Origin: a virus
Direction: 5' to 3' (one strand)
Virus record (IMG/VR): IMGVR_UViG_3300013286_000725
Coordinates: 41,824 to 105,823 of that record
Length of the DNA stretch: 64,000 nucleotides
A program made the translations under genes and the position numbers. Of this stretch, positions 36,301 to 46,400 are shown piece by piece. The notes beneath the pieces are model-generated. The model had not been told where the DNA came from. It saw nothing but the letters and a program-made list of their open reading frames with translations, and made no database searches. Every line of letters begins with the position of its first letter. Within the stretch, counting starts at the first letter, position 1.

Positions 36301-39300
36301 AGAGTGTACCAAACTGATATTCTCCTTGTAATCCAGCAAAACTATTTTGGTCTGATCCCGGAGCACCAACAACTAGGATATCACCCGTTTTAGTTGCGCT
36401 TACAGAATATCCAAATTGATCACCGGCAAATGTTACAGCAGACAATGTCTGCGTATGTGTCCAGGTAGTATTGGAAGAAGTGTATATGTCAACTTGTCCT
36501 TGTGACGAATTATAACCAACACTAGACACTGCTAGCATGTAGGTTGTTGCAGCACCAACAGAGTATTGACTAAAGGCCAATTTAGAACCAAATTGATCAT
36601 TGGCTAAGATATTATTAGGCGGCGTTAGCACAGTGGTAATATTAAAACTTACCGACCCAATTGATATTATAGTTACTGTATTTGTTGTAGGATTACTATA
36701 GGCCAATATATTGCTGTCTGGACTAAATGCAATATCACCTGTTGCAATAGTTGTTATAATATTTGTGTAATTGTCCCAGGTGCCGTCGATGTTCTTACTA
36801 GATAGACTTATTTTATTATTATCGGCAACAGCAATAGTATTACCATTTAATGATACTGCAATTTTTTTACCGTAATTTAATCCTGTACTAGGAGATAGAT
36901 TTGTAACTAAATTTTCATTATAAACGGGGTTGTTTTTATAAACCGTCCATTGACCAAGACCGTTGTTATCTGCCCATAGTAGCTCATTAAGTTTGATAGA
37001 CTTTGGCAATACTGTATTTGCATTGTCAATACTGTCAACCCTGCTCTTAATAAACTTGTATGAAGTAATTTGAGAAAGATCTTTAACTAAAAATTCAGTG
37101 TGTGTAAATCCTTCAACCGTTGCGTTGATATTAATTGTGGCATTTGTTATGGAATCTATTCGATAAAATCTATTCAATGCTTTGGTGTTTTTGATACCAA
37201 TTATGTCGCCTTGACTAACATTAGGTATTCTATTACAGACAATACTTAACACTTCGTTAGAGTAGGTTACATCAAGAATTTTAAAATCATTTCTTGTGAA
37301 TCTATAAACATTCCAATTAGCAGATTCAAATGCACACCATACATAATCTCCATCATTAAAAGCTGTTATATTTTGAGAAAATATATTGTTTTTAAGGCCG
37401 GTTAACGAATCAATACTATAATTGACATCATCGTATCTTACATACCCTGGGGTCCTTAAATACCCATCTTTATTTGATACCGGCCATGGATTATTATTAT
37501 AACCTACAGGTTTAATGTATACATCAGTAGGTATTTGTCTATAGACAAAGTCTAATAATGCAGGATCAACACGATTAACTAACTCAAAAGGCTGAGGATT
37601 TATTTTAAATTCAGTTTCGTCTAAAATAAATTCTATTTCGTCAAATGTATCAACTGCTCCGTACTCTCCAACACGAACTGCCCATTCTTCATTAAAAGTC
37701 AAACTTTCCATGTGATCTGTACTAAGCACATCAAATAACTTGTTTAATACATTCTGAGTACCTTTTTCAATTATCATTCCCTGATAAAATTTGTACTGGC
37801 TTACATCGTCCTGTATGATGTTGGCAAGATACTGCCTCGGTTGGTATCCAATTAAATGTTGAGCAAACTTTTGTTGCTGTACATCAAAATTTCCGCTGTT
37901 TAGATTATAGAAATCTGTAAATTGCTCAACTTTGTAATCCCAATTTGGTAATAATTGAGGTGTTGGTTGTTTAGTTAATTTTACCCATTGTTTGTCATTA
38001 AATTTATTTGCGCCGGGTAATGACACTGTTGCACTGTAGTAGAATGATTTATATTTTACAATGTCGCCTAGATGATAATCGGTGTAAGGGGCCCAGTCAC
38101 TTATTTTAGCTTGGTCAAAAATGAATCCAGGAATATTAAATGAACCGTTCCAATTTTTTGTTATGTATCCAAGCACTTTGACTTTTTCTTGTCTATAACC
38201 TGGTTCAAGGTTATAAATTACATCATTAAACATTGTACGATTATCTAACAACAATACATGTTCTTTTTGTACTAAAAATATTACTGCACCATATATTCCG
38301 TGCTGAGTATTGGATGATGCTAATACAAATCCACTGTCGTTTCGATAGATATTAGTTAGATGTAAATCTAACATTTGTCCATCAACTCTAAAAATATGAT
38401 ATCCGTAAAATGCATCGTTGATATCGTTTACTGTGGTAAATTCAGTAATTAGTGTTAGTTGAGATGCGGCAGGACTTAGGCTCAGCACAGTGCCGCCGGC
38501 CCATCCTTGAGTTGTCCAGAATACGAATTCATTAGCAGCATTAGTCCAATTATTAACTGTGGTTAAATTATTATTAAAATTATCAAATGTAAACCCTTGA
38601 TCTTTTAAATATTCACCGTAACCTAATAAAAAATCTACTACAGACTGAATTGAAGATAACTGAGCACCGTAGCTTAAAACATTCTCGGTGGTCTTATCCC
38701 ATGTATCTCTAATATAAAAATCTACGCCGCCAGTATTTGGCAGTCCTGATAACTTTGCAAACAGGCCGGTATTAAATGCAGTTAAACTAGTGTGTGTAGA
38801 TGTTACTCGATAATATGCACTGCCGTATCGTACTACAGTGCCAACAAGGTAATATTGATTTTCACTCCAAGTAACATAGCTTTCACTAAGGCCGGCAATG
38901 TTGGTTAATTGACCTTCTAGTTGGTAAGAATAATATTTAAAATAGGGATGCTCGTTTGTATAACCTGAAATTTCAAATGATGTTCCGTCTGCACCTTTTG
39001 TGATAATTACACCGCTGTAGATTAGTTTTTGTACAGGACTGCTAGTGTTTAAAAATATATTATAATTTTCTTGCGGGACAAAAACTCCGCCGGTGCTAGC
39101 AGGATTTTTACTGTCTAAAAGTAAATTAAATTTGGGCTTGCTGGTAAAGCCTCCAAGTTTTGATCCTAATTGATTTGTTAAAGATTGTAAATCTGCCATA
39201 TACTGATCTACAAGCGTGGTGGTTTCGCCTGACATATAATCAACAATATAATTGACCAGTCCTGCTGTAAATACTCTGCTAGTACTTAACACAGTGCTAG

Positions 39301-42300
39301 GCAGTTCAATGTCGGCCAATCTAATTCTTAAACCTGTTTTACTGTAAACAAATTGTCCTGCTAGATTTTTTACAATTCTACTACGATCAAAACAAGTGCC
39401 TAGTACTTTGTTTGGTTTTAATAAAAGAGCAGTTTGCATCAGTGCAAATGGATAATATGACGATTTACGCCATGCCGATTCAACTGGGCTGTAATCCCCA
39501 AATACATAATTGCTAGAAATTGCAGTGCTAAAATAACCATCAATAAAATTTGTATCTAATGGATTTAACAGATTGCCTTGTTCGTCAACAGGGAGACCGT
39601 TGTTTAAAATAGTTCGTATGAATCTTGCATCCTGGCGGACTACTTTATTTGGTTCTCTAATAATACCGTTTTGTATGTCTTCCCATAATAATAGGTTGCC
39701 GCTTGTATAAGGTGCCGGCCCATATACTTTAGTCCACCACTTAGGTTCTTCGCTAAACCCTAGCGTTTCCCAAGGAGTAACATTTGGCCTATCAGTATCT
39801 AGAAACCATTTATAAATACCTCTCCAATAAGCAGGAATATTAGTGCCACGAGGACTATAGCTGCTAGCATAATTAAAAGTAAACGGGTCACTTCCGTTAT
39901 AATCAGTTTGCTTAGTATAATCTTGTGCTATTAGTTGTGTCCACTGATAAAAAAAGATGGCTAGGACTTGTTCAAATTCTTTCTTTGAGTAATTTGTAGT
40001 TCTATCATATCCAGGAATAAATTCATAGATATCAAAAATATCAGAGTCGTAGTTGACTTTGATATTATTGTAAATTCTTTTTTCTAATTCTAATAATAGG
40101 TCATCTCTGAAATCGTTAAATGCAATAGTGATACTACCGTCGTGCCCTTGTATAACTTTCCGTGGAGTCCTATAGGTATTGTCAACATAAATCTTAGGCT
40201 CAAATTTAGGATATAATCCTAATTTAGTTGGTGTTGCGGGACAAAAACTGCCATCTGTCGAATGATATTCGTAGGCTTCAATTATTCCGCCTTCGGTCAA
40301 CTCAATATGTAATTCAAAGAAAACATCTGAACCAAAGGTATAATCTTTGCCGTGTAATAACTGCATACCGTTATAATATATATTGACTGTTTGATTGCTC
40401 AACTTAGTGAGATCAAATGTTTCAGTTAACGGATATTTTTTAATTCGTGCATCTAGTACTATATATTCTGATCGGACAGACCCGCTGTATGCAAACATGT
40501 CAGACAGGTAGTAAGATTGAGTTTTAGGAATGTTCGCAGTGACTATTGACAATACATGATCAACATGCTGTTTAACTTCTGTGTCAATACCCGATTCGTT
40601 TGCGGCAATTAAGAACGCTCGTTTAAACTTAGCATAATCATCTTTTGCAGTACTTAATGCTTTAAATACATTTGCTTGTTGATTGCCTAAGTGGTATAGA
40701 CTTAGATTAACTGATCCGCTGTGTTGAACAAACTTTGTTCCGTATGGGGTTAAATCTCCTAAGTCTCTTAGATTACTGTTTCCAGGGTAAGCGCCGACGA
40801 ATCCAGTAATGTTATCAATGATTGAATCAACATGATTAATAACTTCACCTAAGGTAAAATTAATTAAATTATCATTCAAAGGATTGTTTTGTAAATTAAT
40901 TGGAATTTCATAATAACCGTTTTGATTTTTAGAACTAGCACTAAAACATTTTAAAGTGACAACATCTGTTAAAGTAACATCGGTGTTTAGACGAATTAAT
41001 TTTATCGATGCTGTTGTAACAATTGAAAACTTGTTTTGGTCTAGACGATGCCCATTAACATACACACGAATTACTAGATCCGTTAGGGTGTTTACATTAT
41101 TATAAACATCAACAGGAAAATTGTTTATTAAATTACTTTGTTTAAAAATTCTTACCACAGGCTGTATACGATCAACCAGTGATTTTTTCCAACCATTTAC
41201 ATAGTTAAAAGTTATAAGATTTGTGATTAATTTTAAAAATCCAGTATTTGTATTTTTAATACTAACCTGTGTGTTGGTTTTGTATTCAAAACTGTCATTT
41301 AACAAATCAAAAGTAAACGAAATGTCTCCAACATTATTAATATTCTGATACGACAGCGCAAATCCCAGTTCAGTATCAATCAAAGAAGATAAACTAGGTT
41401 TATAAGAAAATAATTTGGTTCCTACAAATTTTGATCCAGGGTATACCGTAGTGTCACCATAGCTGATACCATTAGTGTCTACCACATCAAATAGAGGAAA
41501 TTGATTAACTTTGAGTTTAACAGGCCCTAATTTCCAGGCTGTGCCGTCAAACCAATACATATTTCCTTGGTTTGTAGTACCTTGTCTAACTAATACAGTC
41601 TCATTTAGTTTTGGTGTTGCGTCAGCTTCTTCAACCAAGTTGATTTGTCTTAGTTGACCCGTTTGATCTGAGAGTTGATGAGTCCCTGCTCCTATTTTTA
41701 ACAAATCAACTGGTGCAGTTAATGACTTGTTAAGATATAATTTGATTGCAGTGTTGCTGATAACATATACATAGTAACTCTTACGGTTCAGTAATCCAGA
41801 AATATCACTATTGGCATTATTTAAATAGATAACTTGTGTTCCTGTTACAAATCCGTGCGGTGAGCCGACTGAAAAATTAATTATATTTTTATCTATATCA
41901 ATTTGGCTTGCATCAAATTCAGAAATTTTTGCAGGATCTTGTATGGTTAAAAAATTGACCTTGTAAATTTTATTTTTAACTCTACCGTCAGTGTCTGCAG
42001 AAAATAACACACGCATGCCGTTAGTCAAAGGAACACCGTCAACAAGGTAGCCTAAACTTCCTTCAACACCGCTAAAGGCATCAGTAGTAACAGTATCAAT
42101 TACATCAATGTCTGTCTTACACTGATGCCCAAAATTAAATAATTTTAATCCTGCTTGGAATTCAATAATAGGTCTTTTTGCCCTTGCTGCCTGATCAAAT
42201 TCAGGAACTTGCCCTGTTGCAGATGCAATTGCAGTGATTACAGACTGATGGAACCATCGATTATATCGACTCCACGGATTCTTATCTGGACTGCCTCTAG

Positions 42301-43438
42301 CAATGGTGATATAATCTTTAGTATTGGCTGCGCTAGCAGATGAACTGAACGGTTCCTGATCAAAAGGGGTACTATCAAACAGTGTAGAAGTTTCAGAACT
42401 ATAAGCAGAAACAATCTCTGTATCTGCTTCAGAAATTAATCTTATAGATGACCCAACACCTTCTACATACCAATAACCGTTAGAATATTTTTCAGGTGTT
42501 ACTTTTCCAATGAAATCTAATTTCATTCCATTAGTTAAAGGAGTGCCGTTACCTAATGTATATTTTTGTTTGTTTAAAATATCAGTTTCAACATTTAAAT
42601 AACTGTTGTTGTCAATATCTAGTATATGGAACGCTCCCCCAGTGTCGGCATCTGTTTCACTTACATAAAATAACACACTAGGAGCAGTATGTGGGACTGT
42701 AAAAATAATCTGTCCTTGAGAAATACTATTGTTTATCAGTCCGTCGTTGACAAATCTATTAAGAGTGTCTGCCGACCTGATGGTCTTAATGCTGAACGGA
42801 TTGTTAGGACTTGTTATATTAAATCTATAAGTTTGTCCTCTATACAATGTTATTGTTGGGTTAGGTGTTAGGCCATCATTACTAAAAGTATATGCATAAT
42901 TGCCGCCTTGATCTACTAGATTAACAGTATAGGTACTGTCAATAGCAATCTGTTGCCCTGCAACTATTATAGGGGTTGGGCCAAATGGTAACCAATAGTA
43001 CTGTTGAAAGTTAACAAACTTATCCCAATCAATATGCGGATCCCAACTATAGAACTCTTGCTTATTTAGGCGTTCATGATTAGATACATTGCCGCCAAAG
43101 GTGTCAATGTTGTTAATATGATCAATATAGTCTTTATAGAAAGTAACATTTCCGATATAATCTTTTATAACAGCCGCAGGTTCTAATTGATAATTTTGTC
43201 TCGTTTGATCGCTAGCTGCTAAGAAGACATCGTTGCCATTTGTAGATTTGGCATTTTGTCTACCAATAAATCCGTCAATTTTTTTAACAGTTCCAGGCTG
43301 TGTTAGTTGATTTAATGTTGCCTGTAAAAACTTTTTATTACTGTCAGTTCTATAATATGTAGGAAGTAAGCTGGCAGAAAATCTAGCATTGTTGCCCGGA
43401 ATAGGAAGACCGTATTCGCCTTGGTTGTCAGTTGTCAT
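30356..43438 (-). CDS. giant (4360-residue) baseplate/tail structural protein with FG-GAP propeller
   Basis: At 13 kb this is the largest gene here. The N-terminus (NNARFSASLLPTYYRTDSNK, then YIDHINNIDTFGG, WDKFVNFQQYYWLPFGP) matches giant structural proteins of T4-like aquatic phages. Residues about 2250-2620 hold repeats such as GDQFGYSVSATKTGD, GDRFGESVSLS and TRYGMSVAVGNN ending in VGAP, typical of FG-GAP beta-propellers. Around 1600-1850 are W-Y modules (WAPYTDYHLGDIVKYKSFYY) like carbohydrate-binding repeats. Beyond 3300, units with EVFVGGYRL or RVFVNGIKL recur. Following gp6, it may replace T4 gp7/gp10-type wedge functions. Function inferred from place and composition. Confidence 0.75.
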   Translation of the reverse strand: MTTDNQGEYGLPIPGNNARFSASLLPTYYRTDSNKKFLQATLNQLTQPGTVKKIDGFIGRQNAKSTNGNDVFLAASDQTRQNYQLEPAAVIKDYIGNVTFYKDYIDHINNIDTFGGNVSNHERLNKQEFYSWDPHIDWDKFVNFQQYYWLPFGPTPIIVAGQQIAIDSTYTVNLVDQGGNYAYTFSNDGLTPNPTITLYRGQTYRFNITSPNNPFSIKTIRSADTLNRFVNDGLINNSISQGQIIFTVPHTAPSVLFYVSETDADTGGAFHILDIDNNSYLNVETDILNKQKYTLGNGTPLTNGMKLDFIGKVTPEKYSNGYWYVEGVGSSIRLISEADTEIVSAYSSETSTLFDSTPFDQEPFSSSASAANTKDYITIARGSPDKNPWSRYNRWFHQSVITAIASATGQVPEFDQAARAKRPIIEFQAGLKLFNFGHQCKTDIDVIDTVTTDAFSGVEGSLGYLVDGVPLTNGMRVLFSADTDGRVKNKIYKVNFLTIQDPAKISEFDASQIDIDKNIINFSVGSPHGFVTGTQVIYLNNANSDISGLLNRKSYYVYVISNTAIKLYLNKSLTAPVDLLKIGAGTHQLSDQTGQLRQINLVEEADATPKLNETVLVRQGTTNQGNMYWFDGTAWKLGPVKLKVNQFPLFDVVDTNGISYGDTTVYPGSKFVGTKLFSYKPSLSSLIDTELGFALSYQNINNVGDISFTFDLLNDSFEYKTNTQVSIKNTNTGFLKLITNLITFNYVNGWKKSLVDRIQPVVRIFKQSNLINNFPVDVYNNVNTLTDLVIRVYVNGHRLDQNKFSIVTTASIKLIRLNTDVTLTDVVTLKCFSASSKNQNGYYEIPINLQNNPLNDNLINFTLGEVINHVDSIIDNITGFVGAYPGNSNLRDLGDLTPYGTKFVQHSGSVNLSLYHLGNQQANVFKALSTAKDDYAKFKRAFLIAANESGIDTEVKQHVDHVLSIVTANIPKTQSYYLSDMFAYSGSVRSEYIVLDARIKKYPLTETFDLTKLSNQTVNIYYNGMQLLHGKDYTFGSDVFFELHIELTEGGIIEAYEYHSTDGSFCPATPTKLGLYPKFEPKIYVDNTYRTPRKVIQGHDGSITIAFNDFRDDLLLELEKRIYNNIKVNYDSDIFDIYEFIPGYDRTTNYSKKEFEQVLAIFFYQWTQLIAQDYTKQTDYNGSDPFTFNYASSYSPRGTNIPAYWRGIYKWFLDTDRPNVTPWETLGFSEEPKWWTKVYGPAPYTSGNLLLWEDIQNGIIREPNKVVRQDARFIRTILNNGLPVDEQGNLLNPLDTNFIDGYFSTAISSNYVFGDYSPVESAWRKSSYYPFALMQTALLLKPNKVLGTCFDRSRIVKNLAGQFVYSKTGLRIRLADIELPSTVLSTSRVFTAGLVNYIVDYMSGETTTLVDQYMADLQSLTNQLGSKLGGFTSKPKFNLLLDSKNPASTGGVFVPQENYNIFLNTSSPVQKLIYSGVIITKGADGTSFEISGYTNEHPYFKYYSYQLEGQLTNIAGLSESYVTWSENQYYLVGTVVRYGSAYYRVTSTHTSLTAFNTGLFAKLSGLPNTGGVDFYIRDTWDKTTENVLSYGAQLSSIQSVVDFLLGYGEYLKDQGFTFDNFNNNLTTVNNWTNAANEFVFWTTQGWAGGTVLSLSPAASQLTLITEFTTVNDINDAFYGYHIFRVDGQMLDLHLTNIYRNDSGFVLASSNTQHGIYGAVIFLVQKEHVLLLDNRTMFNDVIYNLEPGYRQEKVKVLGYITKNWNGSFNIPGFIFDQAKISDWAPYTDYHLGDIVKYKSFYYSATVSLPGANKFNDKQWVKLTKQPTPQLLPNWDYKVEQFTDFYNLNSGNFDVQQQKFAQHLIGYQPRQYLANIIQDDVSQYKFYQGMIIEKGTQNVLNKLFDVLSTDHMESLTFNEEWAVRVGEYGAVDTFDEIEFILDETEFKINPQPFELVNRVDPALLDFVYRQIPTDVYIKPVGYNNNPWPVSNKDGYLRTPGYVRYDDVNYSIDSLTGLKNNIFSQNITAFNDGDYVWCAFESANWNVYRFTRNDFKILDVTYSNEVLSIVCNRIPNVSQGDIIGIKNTKALNRFYRIDSITNATININATVEGFTHTEFLVKDLSQITSYKFIKSRVDSIDNANTVLPKSIKLNELLWADNNGLGQWTVYKNNPVYNENLVTNLSPSTGLNYGKKIAVSLNGNTIAVADNNKISLSSKNIDGTWDNYTNIITTIATGDIAFSPDSNILAYSNPTTNTVTIISIGSVSFNITTVLTPPNNILANDQFGSKLAFSQYSVGAATTYMLAVSSVGYNSSQGQVDIYTSSNTTWTHTQTLSAVTFAGDQFGYSVSATKTGDILVVGAPGSDQNSFAGLQGEYQFGTLYTANQVVVNAGNYFKALHTTTDAPPNANWTLLSNQNYPNTGRIFLYQYDGASYSLMSTIGGQQVPTIDDGDRFGESVSLSTTGAYLAVGSPLSSLTSVSDGKVNIFNKLIDSNFTYDLLQTISSPKDEENEHYGAFVSFIDSSNSLVVLSANGNISNDTMFDTGMTTFDSKSLKFIDRLIQSGRVDIFDRYNTKFIYAESFSGIVSNDALPISTRYGMSVAVGNNTVIVGAPQEEDKVVVNSGLVYSYTKNAGSKTWSVYHKQIDRINLDKIKKVFLYNKKSNQIVTYLDIVEPIQGHIPGVADQEIRYKTYYDPAVYSYTDKTVSGANIDNGANWLADKVGVLWWDLTRAKFIENVDGDIVYRSTNWNKLYNSASIDVYEWVSSRLKPSQWDARADTEAGLAVNISGKSLYGDAVYSTSQRYDSVSEVLITTYYFWVRNKQIVPNALGRSLSAAEVSSLITDPTAYGYSCLALTGTNSFNLVNCKKYLKSTDIALHVEYWTVDNQELNLHTEWKIISEDIDTELPAQIETKWFHSLSGRDANDETVPNLSLPVKQRYGVQFRPRQGMFINRLEALKQFITRTNTVLAKVLISDSHDITSLSKYESAPSYITGKWDITISLGAELQYIGTSNLSQASATATVVKGVITEVSFTNKGFGYINAPFVTVTGTGNGAVIKTTLDNLGRINGYTILDGGEGYNTLTTSLSIRPYSVLVTSDAFVFDKWAILQWNAGTKSWARVKSQSYDVTKFWKYIDWYATGYNQFTKIDYIVDNTYFLSSLTSNIGDVVKVKNIGTGGWILLQKYSNTVTIDYTQNYTVVGRYNGTIEFSSSLYDYANTVLGFDDQLYDGATYDDFASIELNIILDTIKHKLLINELRLEYLKLFFASLRYVMYEQSFVDWAFKTSFVKARHNVGMLKQKVTYNNDNLKNFEDYVNEVKPYRTKIREYVSAYDSIDYAKHAVSDFDLLPVIDSTQQIHPIAVSVSDQGIVEYDSAVINTYPWKMWLENVGFKINSIKIVDGGSGYISEPVVKILDGYGQNAVAKAYIAGGKVNRIDLVNQGTGYLKAPQIVLAGGLGIRGVAARAVAIIESEVVRTSKLAIKFDRISKSYYSSTLLHTDIFTGTGSRLQFSLTWSPKTEITIYQRVTVDGIEVLKNEYSLSNTSTTANGTTKYFGILKLDSAPAKGAKIVVDYEKDFNHLSATDRINFYYNPAAGEIAKDLSQLMTGVDYAGVNISGLDFHIAGGWDNDAGWASDQWDSYTNNRASDSSITPDADSYDTSLDGGRFIGTVLSTAIGVNPDDINVDGDGFVTPMTSHAPEEVVPGQILDSLAIKVYTRPSSGNSTIFFKNYLADGVGATYSIAQKLLLNHSIIVKVGTTIIEAGDYQIDMNTNLVTLVNVPTANSVVSIISFGPSSTNLLDIDYFVSDGTTNEFVTRAPWLEDNLNATVLVDGVIVNYVLFKTDNTYASNNRTAIRFGTIPTNGSIVTYIINVNDSTSSIVKSQSIITNGTDYTYSLDNLTSSVLSTPGLLPYETNVLVRAGSTVLKPPTAFYHILADNQLEYTIPTYQFAPYNLAVTDIRVFVNGIKLNFGADFTVNSDTISVVLVPSSYINNAKLTIVVDANDDYRINDNGTITFKNLHAQDTAIDVTTFYNHSILDIKRTTDTMIPATTLVPDTSEYFEFTAKTGGKFKLADKVVAEDRVWVIKNNQLLTLNVDYIILSDYKTIQLTSTLVITDVIQVIAFNGIPIKENSFGFMQFKDILNRTHYKRLNAASSTTLREAVKQTSADIAVVDGSVLTTPNPTLNLPGVVFINGERIEYFYKLGNVISQLRRGTLGTGVPTIHAVNSLVQDVSSGETVPYTDSELVETFIADGTGTTVTPTFNIDNINEIEVFVGGYRLKKSAYTVYSETLGYPYSPAGDIILPPEFTVNNSIVSLRTPPAANTKIILVKKQGQLWGEMDQSLRNSNSIVANFVKKSTTIWPR

Positions 43439-46400
43439 TAGTAATTCCCGCTAGTGATGCTTTGACTATTAATAGTAGTCGATGTTGCTGATATTGCGCC
43501 CGTACTTTGTAGTTGGCTAGCTGTCACGGCTGTGATTATTTCTATATCGTTTATAGTTGCACCATTAATAAAAATTTGATCGCTTTCGCACGGTATTTCA
43601 AATAAACTTCCAAAAGACAAATTACCTTCTTTAGGAACAATTAAGAAGTTTACAATATTAGGTGTTAGAGAATTCATCACATAAGTTAGTAATTCACTAA
43701 AATAAAAACTATCACCAAAGTCAAAATTATCTAATGCAAAAAATTGATTCAATGCGGATAGTACTCTAGTTTTAATATCATTATCGCTCACAACAACATT
43801 TGAATTTTTTACTATTTTAAAAGTTGCCTGTACATCGCCAGATGCGAGATTTCCAAATAATATTTTATATTTGACGGGGTGGTATACTATTTCATCGCTT
43901 ATAGATTTGATTAAATTCAAACTAGGACTTAATAAACTATACAAGTAGTCAGTACTCGGAGCCAACGGTTGATTAGGTATGGATCCTAGTAGCCATTGGC
44001 GATAATTTATGTCATATTGTTTGGTTAGTACAAAAATGTCCATGATGTTTGTTTTGCTAGGATCAATTCTTGACTCATAACTTGCATTATGTATGTATTG
44101 AAATTTGATATCCCTTCGGCCAACATATACTTTGTAATCTTGAGATACTTGATAACCAGAAGTAGTATATATTTGAACTGTTCCACTGTCAATAAAATAA
44201 TAGTAGTTTCCTATTGTCGGAGTGATGCTGTCTTGGTTTAAAATAGTCACGGTTCTTTGACTATTATCAAATAATTTATAATCATCTTTACCAGTATCTA
44301 TAGAATACTTTGCCAAAACTACAAACTTGGTCAACGGATTGACCGTCGGTGCAACCAGCTGGTCAAAAATTGTAGGATCGTCAACAATACCGTCGTCGTT
44401 GCTGTCGCTGAATGTAATTTCAATTTTCTTAGTGTCAACATATCCGTCAACACCCTTATAAGTATCAGTTATTTCCCATTTGTAATCATAGGTCAATGGT
44501 GATGTTGAGTCAGGCTGTGTGTTGATGCTGAGTACTTTGATATTATCTTTTGCCACCGTGTTGCTTGTAATGTCATAAATTTTATGACTGGGATCAAAAT
44601 AAAACCTAATCTGTTTGTCACTTTCAAAAACATAACGAGCCAATCTACTTTTTACAGTATAAAATTCAGAGTCAGTAGTAAACAATACCAGCCAGCTAGA
44701 ATCTCTTTGTGTGTTAGTATTATCGCCGGAAGTATTTAAATCAAACGCTGAGCGAATATTCAAGTTTACTTCAGATATGATTTTCCAAACAGTATTTTGA
44801 CTATCGTATCTTAAACCAAATTGTTTATTTGAATAGATTAAATCTACCATAGTGGACACAGTGTTAGTAGTTAGGTTGGTTACCCAGGCAGGTATAATAC
44901 CCGATAAAATTGCACCGGTTGGTACTGTGTTGTTTATTAGAATAGGAGTGGTTACACTAGAGCTAGGTATACCATTTCCATTAATTGATACAACCTGCGC
45001 CCACAAAACAGAACTTGTGTTAGCTGTAGGAGAATTAACTAGGGCATTTTTATTTGATTTATCAAAATATTGTTGTACACGATCAATAATTGGGGCCTTA
45101 AACTGTAGTAGACTATTTGGTGTTATCAAAGTTAAGTCACCGGACCCGGTATTTGATCCAACTGTTTGGGCTTGTATCCCGTTGAGGATATAGCCAACTG
45201 ATTGATTTGTATCTTTTGATATTTGATTCCATAGATTATCAGTGGTAAGATTTGTTTTATTAAATTTGGTATAATAAAAATCTCTTAATTGCTTAGAAGA
45301 TAATGCACTGATAACTTGATTGTATATTACACTTTGAATGTCTGTCTTTGTTTTATAACTAAATCTAAAAGTATCTGTATATTCTTGTTTGTATAGTGCG
45401 CCATCATCAGCAAATAGATTTGTTTTACTATATTTTCCAGTAGGATCTACTAGATCAAAGTAACGACTTATTCCGCTTGAACTACGATTAACTGATTTAA
45501 TCTTGACAATTTCTTGATTAACCGATAGTGGTGCCACATTATAATCTTCGCCTGTTATCATACGATTTTGTGTATAATAATTAGACGGAGCGTTATTTTT
45601 AATATGTGTATTTGTTTCTGTTGAGGCACTGTTAGCCACAGAGGACATTAAATTAAGACCAATAGTTAGTGTTTCAATCTGTCCCACATTGGATGCATAT
45701 GGTATTTGTACCGTTACATTGCGGATATCGGCAGGATTGATAGTATAACTAATACCGTTACTAGTTCTATAGTAGACTCTAAAGTTACCTAATGGTAAGT
45801 TGCCAAATGTACCGTCGCTGAAGCCAAGACTAATCCTATCGTTTGATCGTGTAATCACTTCGTAAATATTTTTAATACTTTTGTTTAAGCTATTATAGAT
45901 AATGTTATTGCCCTTAGTGCTAGGAACCTGTGCCCAGTACTCATTTTCAATACCGTTTTGATCTAGTCTATACAACCAAACATCGGTATTATTAACATTT
46001 ATAGCTTCTAAATCAATTATTTCATTAGTTGCAGGTTGACTAACTGTAAATGTTCCTTGATTTAAAATTCCCTGACGAAAATGTACAAAGAATCCTTTGT
46101 TGGCGCTGCTGTTGCCGCGGCCGTCGTCACGATATAAGAATGATAACCTGTTGCCGATTAGCGGAGGTTCTTCATAAATGTCTGTAGAATTAATAATCGT
46201 TGACACAATTTCAAAATTCATATTACGACCATCGATGGCTTTGCTAAATTCATATACTGGAATGCCTGTATTAGATGCCTGGAATCTATATTGTTCTGTT
46301 TTAATGCCGTCGATGGTACTGCTAGCATCTGGATTTCCAAACTGTCTTGTGGCGGGGATAGCAGCATTGATAATTTTAATAAACTGATCGTACCAATTAG

